Assembly (NCBI GenBank): GCA_030445275.1
Contig: JAUCSE010000054.1
Span: 1 to 32,529, forward strand
DNA from: Mucilaginibacter sp.
GTDB taxonomy: Bacteria; Bacteroidota; Bacteroidia; Sphingobacteriales; Sphingobacteriaceae
Length of the DNA: 32,529 nucleotides
Direction: 5' to 3'
Of the stretch, positions 16,907-24,563 are shown piece after piece. Positions within the stretch are counted from its first letter, which is position 1; every line of letters begins with the position of its first letter. The position numbers were made by a program, and so were the translations under genes. Under the pieces are notes generated by a model. It was not told the DNA's origin, did no database searches, and saw only the letters and a program-made list of their open reading frames with translations.

Positions 16907-18619
16907 ATGGCTTACAAGATATCAAAAACAGAATATGCAAAGCATTTTGGCGTTACCACCGGCGACATGGTACGCCTGGGCGATACCAATTTGCTTATTA
17001 AAGTAGAAAAAGATTTAACCTCTTACGGGGATGAGTGTATTTTCGGCGGTGGAAAATCCGTTCGGGACGGGATGGGGCAGGCGGTTGGATTTTCCCCGGA
17101 AGAGGTGCTTGACCTGATCATCACCAATGTACTGATCGTTGATCATAGCGGCATTTATAAGGCCGATATTGGCATTAAAAATAATTATATCAAAGCCATC
17201 GGAAAGGGTGGTAATCCACATATCATGGATGGCGTTGATCCCGACTTGATCATTGGCGCCAATACTGAACTGATCTCGGGTGAAGGCCTGATCGTTACAG
17301 CGGGTGGTGTTGACTCTCATGTGCATTTTATTTGTCCGCAGCAATCACAGGAGGCATTGGCCTCTGGTATTACAACCCTGATCGGCGGTGGTACGGGCCC
17401 CACAACAGGTACATTGGCAACAACCATTACCCCCAATGCCACCTATATTAAAATGATGCTCCAAGCGACGGATACCTTTCCTTTGAACATCGGTTTTTTG
17501 GGGAAAGGAAGCTCATCGGGACCAAAAGAACTGGAGGCACAGATTATGGCCGGCGTGATGACGCTGAAACTGCACGAGGATTGGGCATCATCCGCCTCGG
17601 CTATTGACAACTGCTTATCTATTGCGGATCGTTATGATGTGCAGGTTTGTATCCATACCGACTCACTGAATGAAAGCTGCTATGTAGAAGATTCCATCAA
17701 GGCATTTAAAAACCGGACGATACATTGCTATCATATTGAAGGCGCAGGCGGAGGCCACGCACCAGATACGATCACGATGCTGAGTGAGGCCAACGTTCTT
17801 CCCTCGTCTACCTCACCAACCAATCCCTATACCATCAATACGGTTGATGAGCACCTGGATATGCTCATGGTGTGTCACCACCTGGACAAGAGTATTGAAG
17901 AGGATGTTGCTTTCGCGTCAAGCCGTATCAGGCAGCAAACCATAGCAGCCGAGGATGTCCTGCATGATATGGGTGCTATATCCATGTTTTCGTCTGACTC
18001 CCAGGCGATGGGCCGTATTGGTGAAGTGGTATGCCGCACCTGGCAGATCGCGCATAAAATGAAAGAACAACGGGGTGCATTAGCCGAAGATGCTGCCACA
18101 GGAGCAGATAACTATCGTGTAAAAAGATACATTGCCAAATACACTATCAACCCAGCTATTACGCATGGATGCAGCCACGTAGTAGGTTCATTAGAACCCG
18201 GAAAATTAGCCGATATGGTTATCTGGAACCCAAAATTCTTTGGAAGCAAACCAGAATTGGTGATTAAGGGAGGTGTAATAGTGCAGGCACAAATGGGCGA
18301 TCCTAATGGATCAATTTCCACACCGGAGCCCACCATTTCTCGCCCGATGTATGGCGCATTGGGTAAAGCGGTAGGCGCTACCTCGCTGGCATTGGTATCC
18401 AAAGCATCTGTGGAAAATGTACAGCAGTATGGCTTAAATAAAGCGATCATGCCCGTTAAAAACACCCGGAACATTACCAAGCAGGATATGATTTTGAACA
18501 CTGCGCAACCAAAAATAAAAGTTGATCCGAAAACATATGAAGTTACTGCCGATGATGTGCTGGTAGCGTGTGATCCGGCCACGAAAGTACCGTTAGCTCA
18601 GTTATATAGTTTGTTTTAG
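16907..18619 (+). CDS. ureC: Urease alpha (catalytic) subunit
   Basis: The product has 570 residues and hydrolyses urea to ammonia and carbamate. All metal and catalytic residues are present, each four positions above Klebsiella numbering: His138 and His140 (DSHVHF), carbamylated Lys221 and His223 (LKLHEDW), His250 (CIHTDSLNES), His276 (YHIEGAGGGHAP), flap Cys323-His324 (MVCHHLD), Arg340 and Asp364 (SSDSQAMGR). So it is not a degenerate homologue. Nearby near-invariant positions differ: GPTTGTLATTITPN where GPAAGTxATTCTPG is usual, HEDWAS for HEDWGA, HIEGAGG for HTEGAGG, and FSSDSQ for TSSDSQ. The C-terminus LAQLYSLF is normal. No ureD, E, F, G or H gene follows. Confidence 0.94.
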   Translation: MAYKISKTEYAKHFGVTTGDMVRLGDTNLLIKVEKDLTSYGDECIFGGGKSVRDGMGQAVGFSPEEVLDLIITNVLIVDHSGIYKADIGIKNNYIKAIGKGGNPHIMDGVDPDLIIGANTELISGEGLIVTAGGVDSHVHFICPQQSQEALASGITTLIGGGTGPTTGTLATTITPNATYIKMMLQATDTFPLNIGFLGKGSSSGPKELEAQIMAGVMTLKLHEDWASSASAIDNCLSIADRYDVQVCIHTDSLNESCYVEDSIKAFKNRTIHCYHIEGAGGGHAPDTITMLSEANVLPSSTSPTNPYTINTVDEHLDMLMVCHHLDKSIEEDVAFASSRIRQQTIAAEDVLHDMGAISMFSSDSQAMGRIGEVVCRTWQIAHKMKEQRGALAEDAATGADNYRVKRYIAKYTINPAITHGCSHVVGSLEPGKLADMVIWNPKFFGSKPELVIKGGVIVQAQMGDPNGSISTPEPTISRPMYGALGKAVGATSLALVSKASVENVQQYGLNKAIMPVKNTRNITKQDMILNTAQPKIKVDPKTYEVTADDVLVACDPATKVPLAQLYSLF

Positions 18620-18627
18620 TTTGATTG

Positions 18628-18657
18628 CCCGCGGTCCGGACAGGATTGCGGGTTTTT
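18628..18657 (+). terminator. Probable terminator after ureC
   Basis: CCCGC (18628-18632) pairs with GCGGG (18648-18652), and five T follow at once. The loop is 15 nt and contains TCCGGA. It lies 9 nt after the ureC stop and would separate the porin-urt-ure transcript from the kinase gene. Confidence 0.5.
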
Positions 18658-18729
18658 CACTTCATCACAACGAATGAATGTCGCCCAAAATCTTTACTTT
18701 TAGCCTTTAAACTCCCCTTTTTTGAAGAA

Positions 18730-20565
18730 ATGAATAATAATTTAGCCATCATATCTCAGGACCGCAAATTATTTAAGCATTTCACCATACGTTATGGCAT
18801 TGCATTAACCTTTATTGCCGTATTATCCATTGCAAGCCAGGTAAGGGTACAACTTCACCTGAGCCGGTCTATGGATGATTCGCATGTGATCAATTTTGCA
18901 GCCAGGTTACGTACGTATAGCCAGATCGTAACTAAGTCAGCCTTGTTGTTAGAAAATGGATATGAGTATGAAAGCAGCAGAAAAGAATTCGTCAATACGC
19001 TGAAACAATGGGAAAAGGCACAGGAGGGCCTGGAGTCCGGCAGTAAATTTTTGAACCTGCCCAAGGACAATATGGAGGAGATCAAAGAGATGTTTGCGCT
19101 GATCAGCCACCCAAGAGAGGAAATCATCAAAGCAGCCGAGCATATCGCTACTATTCTGGATACGACCAAAAACTTTCGTCCCGAACTGATCCGTGCTGAT
19201 GTAAAAACGATTCTCAACTATGAACAATCCTACCTGTTGGGGATGGACCTGATCGTTTTTGATTATGATAATTTTTCAAAGGAAAGGATCAATCAGTTAA
19301 AACAGATCGACTACCTGGTGCTGGGAATAATACTGGTAACCCTGGTATTGGAGGCCGGCTTTATCTTTTATCCTTTAGCTATCCACATCAAAAAAGTAGT
19401 TATCGGCCTGGTATCTTCGGAAGCAGAAGCTAAAAGACTCAGCGATAAACTACAGGAGGCCAATGAAAGCAAAGAAAAATCATATAATGAATTGCGGGAG
19501 ATTAATTTTGCCCTTGACAAAGCCACTTACCTGGTAAAGACAGATCCTGAAGGCAAGATCATTTATGCCAACGATAAATATTGTCACGTAACCAAATATA
19601 CCATGTCCGAACTCCGGAACAAGCCCGTTTTCTATAACAATATGGGTGGCAAGGAAAGTGTAATTTATGACCATATCCGCGATGTGAAAAAAAATCATGA
19701 AGTATGGCAGGACGAAATTTTTGACTACGCCAAGGATGGTACAGGATTTTGGCTGGATGTTACTTTAATACCGGTGTTTGATAATTCCGGAAAATTGTAC
19801 CAGTATTTGGTAATCGGAAATGATATTACCAACCGGAAAAACACCGAACAGGAGAACAAAAAATTGACCGAGGAGAAACTGGTAAGGCATGGTATTGAAC
19901 AAAAAATTAAATCGTACGCCATTATTAACGGCCAGGAAAAAGAACGGAAAAGAATAGCCGCAGAAATACATGACGGCATAGGCATGATGCTGACTAGTGT
20001 GCGGATGAAGCTGGAACAAATTGAAGACAGAACGGATACCCCTGATCCTGAAGTGGTCGTAGTAAACGGCATGCTTGCAAACCTGATAGCAGAAACCCGC
20101 AGGATATGCTCAGACCTTTTGCCCAGTGTACTGGAAGACTTCGGACTTCGTTCGGCCGTGGAGGATCTGGTAAAAACATGCCAGGATTCAGACAAAAAAC
20201 TGGAATTCCTGTTAGATGAAAACATACAGCAAACCCCTTTGCCGAGGGAGTTGAAAATAAGTGTTTACCGAATACTACAGGAGGGGCTTAATAATGTTAT
20301 TAAACATTCGGAGGCATCCAAAGTGGAAATATATATCGATACTTCCGGCGATTACCTAAATTTAATGGTAAAAGACAACGGAAAGGGTTTCCATTTTGAC
20401 ATTCGGCAGTTACACTTAAAGAATTTAGCAAAAAAGATGAACGGGATACGGGGCATGAAAGAGCGGACAGAACTTTTAAGCGGTACTTTTAATATCAATA
20501 CCGAACCCGGACATGGCACAATTATTCAATTAGAAATACCTTTGGCACATGAGCGCGAACATTAA
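18730..20565 (+). CDS. NarX-like sensor histidine kinase with PilJ-type sensor and PAS domain
   Basis: The product has 611 residues from ATG 18730; the extra 35 codons of the longer frame cross the terminator and lack domain sense. Transmembrane helix 1 is about 20-38. The periplasmic domain 40-190 carries SHVINFAARLRTYSQIVTKS, which resembles the P-box helix of nitrate sensors NarX/NarQ and PilJ-type domains. Helix 2 is about 194-216, followed by a coiled coil and a PAS domain (260-370). HisKA_3 has ERKRIAAEIHDGIG with phospho-acceptor His414. The HATPase has N-box QEGLNNVIKHSEA, G1 DNGKGF (549-554) and G2 GIRGMKER. It overlaps the regulator gene by 17 bp. A signal linked to nitrogen supply is inferred from the neighbouring urea genes. 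Confidence 0.85.
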   Translation: MNNNLAIISQDRKLFKHFTIRYGIALTFIAVLSIASQVRVQLHLSRSMDDSHVINFAARLRTYSQIVTKSALLLENGYEYESSRKEFVNTLKQWEKAQEGLESGSKFLNLPKDNMEEIKEMFALISHPREEIIKAAEHIATILDTTKNFRPELIRADVKTILNYEQSYLLGMDLIVFDYDNFSKERINQLKQIDYLVLGIILVTLVLEAGFIFYPLAIHIKKVVIGLVSSEAEAKRLSDKLQEANESKEKSYNELREINFALDKATYLVKTDPEGKIIYANDKYCHVTKYTMSELRNKPVFYNNMGGKESVIYDHIRDVKKNHEVWQDEIFDYAKDGTGFWLDVTLIPVFDNSGKLYQYLVIGNDITNRKNTEQENKKLTEEKLVRHGIEQKIKSYAIINGQEKERKRIAAEIHDGIGMMLTSVRMKLEQIEDRTDTPDPEVVVVNGMLANLIAETRRICSDLLPSVLEDFGLRSAVEDLVKTCQDSDKKLEFLLDENIQQTPLPRELKISVYRILQEGLNNVIKHSEASKVEIYIDTSGDYLNLMVKDNGKGFHFDIRQLHLKNLAKKMNGIRGMKERTELLSGTFNINTEPGHGTIIQLEIPLAHEREH

Positions 20566-21211
20566 AGTTTTTTTAGTAGATGATCATGAGATATTTAGGA
20601 ACGGCTTAAGACAGCTGGTGAATGGCGAAGGTGATATGGAAGTCGTTGGAGAAGCAGGGGATGGTGAAACGGCTTTACAGGCCCTGGCATCAATTACTCC
20701 GGATGTTATTATCATGGATATACGGATGCCCGGCATTAACGGCGTTGAGACCAGCCAGGTTATATTAAAGCAGCAACCACAAAGCAAGATTCTTTTTTTT
20801 AGTTTATATGACAACCCTGACTACGTAGTGAGTGCGTTGGAAATGGGTGCAAGCGGGTATATCTTAAAAGACACCAGCAACAAAATTTTCTTAAATGCGA
20901 TCAGAACAGTATTTAACGGTAAATTTTACTTTATAGGTGATGTAACCGATGTACTGGTAAAGAAATATATAGAAATTCAAAAAATATCTGGTAATACAGT
21001 CGCTTCCCATACAGAAATCTCCTTGTCGAACCGGGAGCAGCAGATCTTAAAAATGATAGATAATAACCTGAGCACGAAGGAAGTAGCGGAATCTTTAAAT
21101 ATCAGTGTTCGTACCATAGAGGCTCATCGGTTAAATATTCTGCGTAAATTCAAAGCCAATAATATGGATGAAGTACTTACTTACTGTAAGGATACGGACC
21201 TGCTGAAGTAA
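20549..21211 (+). CDS. Response regulator, NarL/LuxR (FixJ) family
   Basis: The product has 220 residues. The receiver domain has the acidic pair DDH at 11-13, phospho-acceptor Asp57 (IIMDIRMPG) and Lys107 (YILKDTS). The C-terminal LuxR-type helix-turn-helix is at about 155-200 (LSNREQQILKMIDNNLSTKE, ISVRTIEAHRLNIL). Its start overlaps the kinase stop by 17 bp, so it is the cognate partner. Likely targets are the AT-rich region before the porin gene and perhaps other nitrogen genes. The DNA target is not visible from sequence. Confidence 0.9.
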   Translation: MSANIKVFLVDDHEIFRNGLRQLVNGEGDMEVVGEAGDGETALQALASITPDVIIMDIRMPGINGVETSQVILKQQPQSKILFFSLYDNPDYVVSALEMGASGYILKDTSNKIFLNAIRTVFNGKFYFIGDVTDVLVKKYIEIQKISGNTVASHTEISLSNREQQILKMIDNNLSTKEVAESLNISVRTIEAHRLNILRKFKANNMDEVLTYCKDTDLLK

Positions 21212-21646
21212 GGATATAGTTGAATTCACAGATCATTATCGGTCTACCCGTTAACACAACCTAAAGTCGAATTAGATTTATAGGAGTTGCTAAAACGAGT
21301 ACGCTATTGATAAACAGCTTTGCTCATGAATTGAATGAACTGTCGGAAAATCTTTAAATGCCGCTGAACCAAGAAAGCTCTGGAACGTCAGTGAGCAACT
21401 CGCTAAAGCAACACCCCATAGAGCTCACTCAATTGTTTTTCAGTAATATGGCTTTCGTTTTGAAAATGTCGGTTGTCATTACTCTTTTTTCATGTGATAA
21501 AAAATTAACAGTCGGTTAGAGCTTAATGGAGTCTATTTGGATTCTATATAACGAGCTTCAAAGGGTCTATGGGGGAATTGTCTACTTTAATTTATACTGA
21601 ACAACAATCGCGAATCCCAATCTATGTGGTATTAAAATTATACAGC

Positions 21647-21673
21647 AATTCCCCAATCAGTGATTGGGGAATT
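21647..21673. terminator. Perfect 12-bp hairpin at the inner edge of the right DUF1016 repeat
   Basis: Arms 21647-21658 and 21662-21673 are perfectly complementary with loop AGT. A further half-copy (gggggaattg) is at 21571-21580. No T tract follows, so it could be a terminator-like barrier or a repeat boundary. Confidence 0.4.
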
Positions 21674-21689
21674 CGAGCAAGGTAGGCAA

Positions 21690-22213
21690 TGTAACTGTTT
21701 GCATATATTTCGGGTTGATTACAGTACCCTTTGCCGAAGTTTTTGTTTATTACAGTGGGCTGGTAATTTTGCAAGCGGCACTTGCAAAATCAAGATTTCA
21801 GTGATTGATTATTATTCCAATTGCTTTTTCAAATCCTCTTTACTCGGCAGGTATAGCTTATACTCTTTGCTGAATATTTGTTCATTATCTAACGGAAGTG
21901 TAAATTCCACCACGGATTTATTGTCCTGTTTACAAAGAATGATCCCTAAAGTGGCATTTTCCTCAGGCTGCTTTATTTTGCGGTCATAATAATTAACATA
22001 CATCTGCATTTGTCCGATATCCTGATGGGTTAGTTTCCCAATTTTTAAATCGAATAGTACAAAACATTTGAGTAGCCTGTTATAGAAGACAAGGTCAACA
22101 TAGAAATGATCACCATCTAACGTGATACGCCGCTGTCTTCCTTCAAATAAAAAACCTTTTCCTAATTCCAGCATAAAATGTTCTAGCTTGTTAATAATTG
22201 CGGTTTCCAGGTC
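21690..22213 (-). repeat. Right copy of the DUF1016 direct repeat
   Basis: This is the partner of 7790-8318: the nuclease-domain end of the gene plus about 120 bp downstream, same orientation. The two copies bracket the urea and two-component genes with roughly 13 kb between them. Confidence 0.8.
21766..21790 (-). terminator. Conserved hairpin downstream of the DUF1016 gene
   Basis: ATTTTGCAAG (21766-21775) pairs with CTTGCAAAAT (21781-21790), 10 bp with a 5-nt loop, 21 nt past the stop at 21812. Its counterpart at 7873-7897 differs by a compensatory base-pair change. Confidence 0.45.
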
Positions 22214-22852
22214 ATTTTCTGAATAACGGTTATCTTCGTTTAAACCAAGGAATTCCAGGACGAGCGGACTTTTTAAAGTATCGGTTGATTTTTCCATTAT
22301 TTGCCCCCTTTGTGCAAGTTGTTTGATTTCGTTTTTATCCCTGCTCAGTGCCAGACGCTCAAATAGTGAAGCGTTAAATTGCCGCTGTAATTCCCGAACG
22401 GACCAATTGCTGTTTAATGATTCAATCTCATAGAATTCCCGTTCACTTTTATCCTTGATCTTTAAGAGCTGAACGTAGTGTGACCAACTCAAATTAAAGG
22501 GCTTGTGCAAATTCCGAGACACTGTCTCGGAATTTGGAGCTGGAGAATCCGAAATAACAGACACTGTCTGATAATTCCTATATTCAATAAAAAAGGTGCG
22601 CATATTTTCAAGATTATCAACAGAATACCCTCTGCCAAAATCCTTTGTCAAAGATTGACTTAATTTCTTCAATGTTTCGGTAGCATAGTTTGCGCGTCCT
22701 TTGCCATTTTGCTCATCCTCAACGATCATTCTTCCAATCTGGAAGTAGGTCAGGACCATTGTTGAATTAATATTTCTTACAATTTGATTTTGAGACTGTT
22801 CAATCAGTTCTTTTACAGATTGGAAAAGCTGGTTAATTTGATTCTTCTTCAT
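21812..22852 (-). CDS. DUF1016/YhcG-family protein with PDDEXK nuclease domain
   Basis: The product has 346 residues. The N-terminal DUF1016 domain (about 5-165) has STMVLTYFQIGRMIVEDEQ, LSWSHYVQLLKIKD and EFYEIESLNSNWSVRELQRQ. The C-terminal nuclease-like domain (about 190-345) has YVDLVFYN (Asp253) and LFDLKIGK (Asp268, Lys270), the PDDEXK arrangement. Family members are frequent in bacterial islands and often sit near restriction or recombination genes; the cellular role is not settled. The variable linker between the domains (95-120) is encoded by a 29-nt palindrome. It is followed on the same strand by no other gene, and the integrase lies upstream of it on the same strand. Confidence 0.85.
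   Translation of the reverse strand: MKKNQINQLFQSVKELIEQSQNQIVRNINSTMVLTYFQIGRMIVEDEQNGKGRANYATETLKKLSQSLTKDFGRGYSVDNLENMRTFFIEYRNYQTVSVISDSPAPNSETVSRNLHKPFNLSWSHYVQLLKIKDKSEREFYEIESLNSNWSVRELQRQFNASLFERLALSRDKNEIKQLAQRGQIMEKSTDTLKSPLVLEFLGLNEDNRYSENDLETAIINKLEHFMLELGKGFLFEGRQRRITLDGDHFYVDLVFYNRLLKCFVLFDLKIGKLTHQDIGQMQMYVNYYDRKIKQPEENATLGIILCKQDNKSVVEFTLPLDNEQIFSKEYKLYLPSKEDLKKQLE
22508..22536. repeat. Perfect palindrome inside the DUF1016 coding sequence
   Basis: Arms of 14 nt (22508-22521 and 22523-22536, starting CAAATTCCGAGACA) surround a single C. A related shorter palindrome CAGACACTGTCTG lies at 22558-22570; both centre on GACACTGTC. They encode the non-conserved interdomain linker. 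Confidence 0.85.
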
Positions 22853-22889
22853 TTTATTATGGTGACTTTAGTTTATGAAATCAATCTGT

Positions 22890-22920
22890 TTTATGGTATC
22901 GCAAAATGCGACACCATAAA
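22890..22920. terminator. Hairpin between integrase and DUF1016 gene
   Basis: Arms 22890-22903 and 22907-22920 pair over 14 positions with one mismatch and an AAA loop. It lies 10 bp past the integrase stop (22930) and 38 bp before the DUF1016 start. It is probably the integrase terminator, able to act in both directions. Confidence 0.5.
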
Positions 22921-22929
22921 ATAGTCCTA

Positions 22930-24168
22930 TTATCTTCTCGTATCAGTCGACGCTAATCTTTTCTTTAATTGGGCCATGTCGTCGCTGATTTTTTGTTCCA
23001 CCACGCGGGCATAGATCTGGGTCGTTCCCATCTTGATATGTCCCAGCATTTTACTCACGGTTTCAATAGGAACCCCATTAGAAAGTGTGACCGTAGTGGC
23101 AAACGTATGCCTGGCAATGTGAAAGGTCAGGTTCTTTTTTATCCGGCATAGGTAAGCGATCTCCTTCAGGTAGCTATTCATTTTCTGATTGGAAATAACC
23201 GGGAACAGTTTATTGCTGGACACCGCCCGGTGGTCACTTTGGTATTTAATAATGTAGGAAACAGCTTTTGGAAGCAGGGGAGTGTTCACTGGTATTTTGG
23301 TTTTTTGCCGATAGGTTTTTATCCACAATTCACCGTCTATTCCTTTTATTACCTGCTCTTGTGTTAAATTCATAGCATCGACATAAGCCAATCCGGTATA
23401 ACAGCAAAACACGAAAATGTCCCTGACATACTCCAGCCGGTAAAGGTCGAATACCTTTTTTTCCATCCGGTATAACTCTTCTTTTGTTAGATGAGCTCGT
23501 TCTTCATGCCTGATCTTGATTTTGTAATTTTTAAACGGACTGGTATTGATCCACTCCATATTAATAGCCATATTGATCATTTTCTTCAGGCGGATCAGGT
23601 GCGTCATAGCGCCGGTATTACCGATTGGTTTTTGATGGTCCCTGGGTTTTAAACTCCGGAGGAAAACTTCAAAGTCCGTAAGGAATTTAAAATTGACATC
23701 CTTAATGTGCAAGTCGTTTTTATGATATTGTTCCTTTATAAACGATCTCAGGTACTTTTGGGAGGTTTCATAATGACTGAGCGTATTGGGAGAGAGCTGA
23801 TGTGCGGCAGTCTTATTGTGATACGTAAAAAGATGGCCTAGCGTATGTTCGACTTCTTCGGTACGCAGAAAAGTGTTTTTAATGGCTTCCGCAGTGATCG
23901 GCAACTTTTTGAGCTGCAGCTCCCGGTAACACTGGCCAATTTCAGTGCGGACATCTTCTAAATAATTATTCAAAGCGCGCACTTCATCCCGTGTGCCTTT
24001 GCCAAAACCACGCCTGACATCCCATGATCTGGGCTCTATATATTGCTTCAACCCGAGGTGAATGATTTCCCTATTAACGGTAATGCGCGCGTATATAGGC
24101 GCTTTTCCGTCCTTTAATTTGTCCGGTCTGATCAGGAATTGCAGGCCGAAGGTGTTTACTGTTCTCAT
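22930..24168 (-). CDS. Tyrosine recombinase (integrase), Bacteroidota CTnDOT-like type
   Basis: The product has 412 residues. The arm-binding and SAM-like domains occupy about 1-215. The catalytic domain keeps His350 and Arg353 (FHIARHTFAT), His377 (MLGHIKM) and nucleophile Tyr386 (TTQIYARV), with a Lys near 289. The first catalytic Arg, normally in TGLR, is absent: the text reads CYTGLAYVD, as in many Bacteroidota conjugative-transposon integrases. It would catalyse integration and excision of a genomic island. It lies 288 bp from tRNA-Phe, whose 3' end points at it, a common integration arrangement. Upstream DNA has an inverted repeat that may bind this enzyme. Confidence 0.92.
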   Translation of the reverse strand: MRTVNTFGLQFLIRPDKLKDGKAPIYARITVNREIIHLGLKQYIEPRSWDVRRGFGKGTRDEVRALNNYLEDVRTEIGQCYRELQLKKLPITAEAIKNTFLRTEEVEHTLGHLFTYHNKTAAHQLSPNTLSHYETSQKYLRSFIKEQYHKNDLHIKDVNFKFLTDFEVFLRSLKPRDHQKPIGNTGAMTHLIRLKKMINMAINMEWINTSPFKNYKIKIRHEERAHLTKEELYRMEKKVFDLYRLEYVRDIFVFCCYTGLAYVDAMNLTQEQVIKGIDGELWIKTYRQKTKIPVNTPLLPKAVSYIIKYQSDHRAVSSNKLFPVISNQKMNSYLKEIAYLCRIKKNLTFHIARHTFATTVTLSNGVPIETVSKMLGHIKMGTTQIYARVVEQKISDDMAQLKKRLASTDTRR

Positions 24169-24212
24169 ATCCTTTGCGATTAATTGATAATTTATGGCAC
24201 ATTTTGAACAGA

Positions 24213-24316
24213 TTTGAGGTATAAAAAAGGTGCAAAATTACCCAGATTTAATGCTATTTCGATGTGGCTTAATTAATTGTATTACAGCTGATTACACCAC
24301 TTTTCAATACCTCAAA
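24213..24316. promoter_or_regulatory. Inverted repeat between integrase and tRNA-Phe
   Basis: TTTGAGGTAT (24213-24222) is inverted at 24307-24316 (ATACCTCAAA), and similarity extends into A-rich and GGTG text on both sides. TAATTTTG on the minus strand (24234-24241 region) fits the -7 promoter element TAnnTTTG for the integrase gene. The repeats may be integrase arm sites or autoregulatory operators. No other gene is seen in 24169-24399. Confidence 0.4.
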
Positions 24317-24399
24317 GCTAAAGATCAAAAACAGGTTACGGAATAGGTATCAGATATGCTGCGTTGTTTTGGGTAGTTTTGCGTTTGGGTGCAAACGAA

Positions 24400-24432
24400 A
24401 AAACCCTGTAAATCAACGATTTACAGGGTTTT
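24400..24432 (-). terminator. Rho-independent terminator of tRNA-Phe
   Basis: AAAACCCTGTAAAT (24400-24413) pairs perfectly with ATTTACAGGGTTTT (24419-24432), loop of 5 nt. Read on the minus strand, the stem ends in GGGTTTTTT, giving a U tract. It starts 24 nt past the tRNA 3' end. Confidence 0.85.
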
Positions 24433-24456
24433 GATATGAGTTGATACTCTTTTTTG

Positions 24457-24529
24457 TGGTATCAGCTGGGATCGAACCAGCGACACAAGGATTTTCAGTC
24501 CTTTGCTCTACCGACTGAGCTATGATACC
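24457..24529 (-). tRNA. tRNA-Phe (anticodon GAA)
   Basis: The 73-nt cloverleaf folds fully: acceptor GGTATCA/TGATACC (7 bp), D arm GCTC-AGTCGGTA-GAGC, anticodon stem AAGGA/TCCTT with loop CTGAAAA (GAA reads UUC/UUU), T arm GCTGG-TTCGATC-CCAGC and discriminator A. CCA is not encoded. The gene is intact, with its own terminator. Its 3' end faces the integrase gene. Confidence 0.97.
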
Positions 24530-24563
24530 TCCTTTTCGGGAGTGCAAATGTAGCTTTTTTTTT

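Larger units (their letters stand above)
21212..21811. other. Gene-free stretch with decayed sequence and hairpins
   Basis: No intact gene is seen. A frame at 21339-21436 reads GKSLNAAEPRKLWNVSEQLA and resembles the C-terminus of short-chain dehydrogenases, perhaps a relic. AATTCCCCAATC (21647-21658) pairs perfectly with GATTGGGGAATT (21662-21673): 12 bp, 3-nt loop. From about 21690 the text is shared with the left DUF1016 copy, including the hairpin at 21766-21790 (10 bp arms). Confidence 0.5.

Noticed and set aside
22508..22570. CRISPR-like or tandem repeat array
   Set aside because: Only two related palindromes exist, inside a continuous reading frame, with no regular spacers or cas genes.
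24347..24360. GGTATCAG match to the tRNA-Phe 3' end as a possible attachment site copy
   Set aside because: Only eight bases match, which is expected by chance. A real attachment repeat at a tRNA end would be longer.
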